Shown: in pieces, positions 4,730 to 7,354 of the stretch | Numbering within the stretch: the stretch's first letter is position 1 | Layout: the number at the start of each line of letters is the position of its first letter | Source: an uncultured Mucispirillum sp. | GTDB lineage: Bacteria > Chrysiogenota > Deferribacteres > Deferribacterales > Mucispirillaceae | NCBI GenBank assembly: GCA_947177675.1 | Contig: CAMWVK010000065.1 | Coordinates: 1 to 7,354, forward strand | Reading direction: 5' to 3' | Length of the DNA stretch: 7,354 bases | Notes under the pieces: model-generated | What the model was told of the DNA's origin: nothing | The model's database searches: none | Seen by the model: the letters and a program-made list of their open reading frames with translations, nothing else | Position numbers and translations under genes: made by a program

Positions 4730-6493
4730 TTATACAAGTTTCATAATATCTGCCGCAGGTTTATGCAGCATATTATAAATATCATCAATAGTAACGCTTG
4801 CTGGCACACCTTTTGGATATAAAGCAACAAGCTTTTCTTTTTCATCAACAGTAATGCGCCCATGTTCTGCATTATACATGCGGATAAGCTCAGAAAGTTT
4901 AATATAGCGTTCCTCTGGCTGTTTACTCTGTTTAACAGTTCTTTTTTCTGCAGTAAGCGGTGCAGTAGGGTTTACCTGTGCATCAGTTCCAGAAGGCTGT
5001 AAGTAAGCTATATTATCAGTAGCAAGCACAGTTTCTTCTTTTGGTTTAGTAGGCGGCCGCATGCTGCGTTTATTACCTTTGCCGTGGAAGTCCACACCAT
5101 AAGTATTTGATAATATTTCTTCTGATTTCTTATCAAATTTCTGTGTTGCCGTTTCTTTTAATGCTTTATTATCGCCAACAGCTACAGCATTAGCGCTGAT
5201 TGTGCGGTTAAATTCATCTTTAATATTAGCCTGCAGAGTAAACACAAGCCCATTATAATGAACATTAATGCTGTCTTTAATAAAGGCATGTGGTTTCACT
5301 ATCACTTCTTTATAGATAAGGTTTGTATCAGTAACAGTATATGTTTTATTCATATATGATATGTTACCGTTACCATCCACCTTACGAGTGATTGCATCTT
5401 CTTGTATTAAAGCTGCCCATATATCATAAGGCGGGCATTTAATAAACTGTTCAGGCTTAATTTTACGCCAGTGCTCAATTCTACTTTCTTTTGCTCCGCG
5501 GAAATCTTTTAAAAGGTTTCTTTCCACACACCATTTAAGTGCGTAAGCATTAAGCTCATCTATGTTTTTAATTCCATAGATTTTTAAGCGGCTTTCAAAG
5601 CCTTTTTCAATGATATTCATTAAGCCTTCAACCATGCCTTTTGCGCGTGGGTTTCCGCTCTCATGAAATTCAAGTTGAACATTTAAGCTATCCAGCAGAT
5701 TTTTTAATGCTTTCTTTTTCAGTATTGCACCCTGGTCAGTGTAAAGTATCTTTGGCAGGCCCTGAAATTGATAAATGCCGTTGTAATCACTGTTTGTAAT
5801 AGTGCTAACAAGTTCTTTTTTAGAGCTCCATGCTTTAAAAAGGAAGTCAGCACCGTCAATACTGTTTTCACCCAGTGCATAGTAATACCAAAAGAAAAAT
5901 GCACCGCTGCAATGGTCCACAAGTACATATCTATGCAGTTTCTTTTTGCCACGCAGTTCATTTTCTACTGTCTGCTCAATTTTATTGGCATAGTATTTTC
6001 TTTTATAGTTAGTGTCTTCTTCCAGCTCGCCTTTTTTGTCATCAAAATACCATTGTAAGCATATTGATACATCAAACTGGTGGAGCTGGTTAGGGTGCTC
6101 ACTGATTACCTGCACATGTGGTGTAGGTTTTTTAAATTCGTCCACAGTCCAACCTCGCATGCGTAAAAGCTCGCAAAAACGGGAATAAGATACATCTATC
6201 ACAATACCCAGTTCTTCTTTCATGTGCCTGTATATCTCTTTCACATCAAAAGTGAATTTGTCATTTTTTCTGCGGCTTTTATTAATTAAAGCTGCTGCAT
6301 GCTCTAATATCCACTCATCAACAGCAGTTTCGCCTTTGTCTGAGCGTTCTGCTCTTGCTCTAATGCCGGCTTTATTTGCTTTGCGCCAAATTGTAGAAAT
6401 AGAGCAGTTATAATGTTTAGCAAGCCTTTTAACTTCAACTGTTCTTTCATCATCTGATAAGTTTATCAGAGCATTGTATATTTCTTTTTCCAT
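4730..6493 (-). CDS. A: MuA-type DDE transposase of the prophage
   Basis: The 587-residue protein is the DNA strand-transfer enzyme of a Mu-like phage (Mu A has 663 residues). An N-terminal helix-turn-helix (about 20-45, VKRLAKHYNCSISTIWRKAN) and a second helical DNA-binding part (about 80-118) lead into an integrase-type catalytic core. The triad is visible: D141 in HQFDVS, D253 in LYTDQGA and E289 in GNPRAKGMVEGL, with 35 residues between the last two. A beta-barrel-like domain follows (about 360-440). A basic, low-complexity linker (470-528) then leads to a C-terminal helical region (530-577) that in Mu is where B contacts A. The ATG at 6493 has only a weak AACGGG site upstream, so translation may depend on ribosomes leaving the 166-residue gene 12 bases before. 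No frameshift or missing catalytic residue is seen. Confidence 0.93.
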   Translation of the reverse strand: MEKEIYNALINLSDDERTVEVKRLAKHYNCSISTIWRKANKAGIRARAERSDKGETAVDEWILEHAAALINKSRRKNDKFTFDVKEIYRHMKEELGIVIDVSYSRFCELLRMRGWTVDEFKKPTPHVQVISEHPNQLHQFDVSICLQWYFDDKKGELEEDTNYKRKYYANKIEQTVENELRGKKKLHRYVLVDHCSGAFFFWYYYALGENSIDGADFLFKAWSSKKELVSTITNSDYNGIYQFQGLPKILYTDQGAILKKKALKNLLDSLNVQLEFHESGNPRAKGMVEGLMNIIEKGFESRLKIYGIKNIDELNAYALKWCVERNLLKDFRGAKESRIEHWRKIKPEQFIKCPPYDIWAALIQEDAITRKVDGNGNISYMNKTYTVTDTNLIYKEVIVKPHAFIKDSINVHYNGLVFTLQANIKDEFNRTISANAVAVGDNKALKETATQKFDKKSEEILSNTYGVDFHGKGNKRSMRPPTKPKEETVLATDNIAYLQPSGTDAQVNPTAPLTAEKRTVKQSKQPEERYIKLSELIRMYNAEHGRITVDEKEKLVALYPKGVPASVTIDDIYNMLHKPAADIMKLV

Positions 6494-6504
6494 AAAAAAC
6501 CCGT

Positions 6505-7005
6505 TTATTTATTTCTGTTTTCAAACTCTTTTTTGGTCATAGGTTTTAGTTCTAAAAATTCATACTCAACATCAGTTTTGTATTCTTTTTGGAGTTTTGA
6601 TACATAATTATAAATAGTAGCTCTGGCATTTGCTTCTGTTTGAGACCTGCTCCAGCGTTCGCTAATATCATAACCAATGCGCACTTTTATATAATACCCT
6701 GGTGTATCAGCTTCATCAGTTTCTTTTTTTGTGGCATTTACATTTACATCTGTTTCTTTTTCTTCATGCTCTACTGGAATAGTAACAACAGTGTTATTAT
6801 TTTCGTCAGTGGCTGATTTTTCTTCTGTTTTTGCAGGCTGTTCGTCTTTTTCACGAATAGATGCAACTTCTACTTTTTTATCTGTATTTGGTATGTTAAA
6901 AAAATATTCTATTGCACCAATGATGTTTACATTATCTTTTTCGCTTATAAACATTTCATTTTCATAAGTAATATTGTTTATGGTGTATTTTTGTCTAAGT
7001 TGCAT
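6505..7005 (-). CDS. unrecognised two-part acidic protein ahead of the transposase, 166 residues
   Basis: No family is recognised. The N-terminal part (about 1-42, YTINNITYENEMFI then AIEYFFNIP) and the C-terminal part (about 102-160, GYYIKVRIGYDISERWSRSQ then a helix with YNYVSKLQKEY) look folded. Between them about 60 residues are rich in E, D, K, T and N and poor in hydrophobics, which suggests a flexible linker. There is no signal peptide or membrane segment. The ATG at 7005 follows AGGAG at seven bases, a strong site, so this is probably the first well-translated gene of the transposition operon. It sits 12 bases before the transposase. In Mu the gene ahead of A is ner, but this protein is larger and shows no clear helix-turn-helix, so I do not call it ner. 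Confidence 0.75.
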   Translation of the reverse strand: MQLRQKYTINNITYENEMFISEKDNVNIIGAIEYFFNIPNTDKKVEVASIREKDEQPAKTEEKSATDENNNTVVTIPVEHEEKETDVNVNATKKETDEADTPGYYIKVRIGYDISERWSRSQTEANARATIYNYVSKLQKEYKTDVEYEFLELKPMTKKEFENRNK

Positions 7006-7113
7006 AATAATCTCCTAATTTGTTATGTTTTGCGAAGAACTTTCACACAAGTTCGTAGCAATCCGCTAAAGCGGGGAAGCTGGAAAGGGGTTGGCGTTTG
7101 AAACCCCTTCCAG
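7006..7113. promoter_or_regulatory. structured gap before the transposition operon, possible control region
   Basis: These 108 bases carry three inverted repeats in a row: gaactt/aagttc (7037-7042 and 7049-7054, loop tcacac), ccgct/agcgg (7063-7067 and 7070-7074) and the long hairpin at 7080-7113. On the minus strand TTGTGT, a 17-base spacer and CATAAC could make a weak promoter for the 166-residue gene, but it is far from consensus. The 6-base arms around tcacac could be an operator. Such a region ahead of the transposase is where repressor or Ner-type control would be expected in a Mu-like phage, although the main Mu operator lies further upstream. Confidence 0.4.
7080..7113 (-). terminator. 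long GC-rich hairpin right after the upstream gene
   Basis: ctggaaaggggtt (7080-7092) pairs with aaccccttccag (7102-7113) over 12 pairs with one bulged A and a 9-base loop. On the minus strand the stem starts at the base after the TAA of the upstream gene, a typical terminator position. It is not followed by a T tract (AGCTTCCCCGC follows), so termination may be incomplete, or it may act as an attenuator or a 3' stabilising structure. The stem is much more GC-rich than its surroundings. Confidence 0.5.
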
Positions 7114-7354
7114 TTATTCTAAAAAATCAAGCGGTGTTTCGCCATTATCAAGGCTTTTAAGCTCATCGTTTGAAAGGATACCACCTTCAAAATTGTAATT
7201 ATATTTTAATGCTGCTTTTTGGCGAATATCATCTACTGCCACCATAAGTTTTGAGATAACCGCACAAAACATATTTGCATTAAAGTTTGAGTAATCTTTT
7301 TCAAGTAATAAACTTGCTGATGCAATTAATTTATTTGCATCAAGCTCTAAGTTT
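7114..7354 (-). CDS. unrecognised phage protein, C-terminal 79 residues (5' end outside window)
   Basis: An open frame enters from the right edge on the minus strand and ends with TAA at 7114-7116. The visible residues start NLELDANKLIASASLLLEKD and include NANMFCAVISKLMVAVDDIR, QKAALKYNYNFEGG, and the acidic end SLDNGETPLDFLE. The part up to about residue 50 looks helical; no helix-turn-helix, nucleotide-binding or membrane motif is visible. It has the same orientation and base composition as the early operon that follows and probably belongs to the prophage early region, where regulators and small accessory genes sit. The Met codons at 7270-7272 and 7243-7245 are internal candidates, but neither has a convincing ribosome binding site. 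Function unknown. Confidence 0.75.
   Translation of the reverse strand, partial: NLELDANKLIASASLLLEKDYSNFNANMFCAVISKLMVAVDDIRQKAALKYNYNFEGGILSNDELKSLDNGETPLDFLE

Larger units (their letters stand above)
936..7354 (-). mobile_element. early region of a Mu-like transposable prophage (partial)
   Basis: The order transposase A, ATPase B, gam, accessory genes, gemA, mor on one strand is the early-to-middle order of Mu and its relatives. Three of these (A, B, Gam) form the replicative transposition core, and GemA and Mor are found almost only in such phages. Neither prophage end is visible: the repressor side continues off the right edge, and the late side is replaced in view by insertion sequences. 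The left limit given is only where phage-like sequence could begin next to the IS1595 end. Confidence 0.9.

Noticed and set aside
5768..6058. Plus-strand open frame of 96 codons that looks membrane-like
   Set aside because: Antisense to the catalytic core of the transposase, which has all three catalytic residues.
6731..6967. Plus-strand open frame rich in S, F, T and V
   Set aside because: Mirror of the acidic linker of the 166-residue gene, which has a strong ribosome binding site and fits the operon.
6505..7005. Calling the 166-residue gene ner because it lies ahead of A
   Set aside because: Ner proteins are about 75 residues with a clear helix-turn-helix; neither applies here.

Overview
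The window is AT-rich DNA (roughly two thirds A+T by eye) carrying the early region of a Mu-like transposable prophage, with its left flank broken up by two nested insertion sequences. All phage genes lie on the minus strand, so the phage reads from the right edge of the window to the left. The host cannot be named from these bases. Low GC plus a Mu-type prophage would fit a gut-associated AT-rich bacterium such as a member of the Deferribacterota (Mucispirillum-like), but that is inference only.

Layout in phage order, right to left. (1) The C-terminal 79 codons of an unrecognised gene enter from the right edge and end at 7114. (2) A structured intergenic stretch of about 110 bases holds three inverted repeats. 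(3) A 166-residue unknown protein with an acidic linker (7005-6505). (4) A 587-residue DDE transposase of the MuA type (6493-4730). (5) A MuB-type AAA+ ATPase (4719-3610). (6) A gap of about 100 bases with two hairpins. (7) A Gam-like DNA-end protector (3510-2986). (8) A 293-residue unknown protein (2977-2096). (9) An overlapping 45-codon hydrophobic peptide (2106-1969). (10) GemA/gp16 (1959-1426). (11) A short Mor-type activator (1444-1160). The order A, B, gam, accessory genes, gemA, mor is the Mu early and middle order. Spacings are short or overlapping throughout, so this looks like one or two long operons.

After mor, where lysis and head genes would be expected, comes about 225 bases of AT-rich DNA with a 20-base-period direct repeat. 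Next is an IS1595-type element (to about 933). Its transposase is frameshifted and then cut by an oppositely oriented IS256-family element, of which only the last 95 codons and the terminal inverted repeat (1-322) are in view.

How it would work: the A transposase, with the B ATPase for target choice and transposase activation, integrates and replicates the phage. Gam shields DNA ends. GemA modulates host or early functions. Mor would switch on late transcription. The nested insertions sit at the early/late junction, so the prophage may have lost late gene control or late genes, although DNA left of the window is needed to decide. The least explained parts are the coupled 293-residue plus 45-residue pair between gam and gemA, the 166-residue protein ahead of the transposase, and the hairpin-rich gaps.
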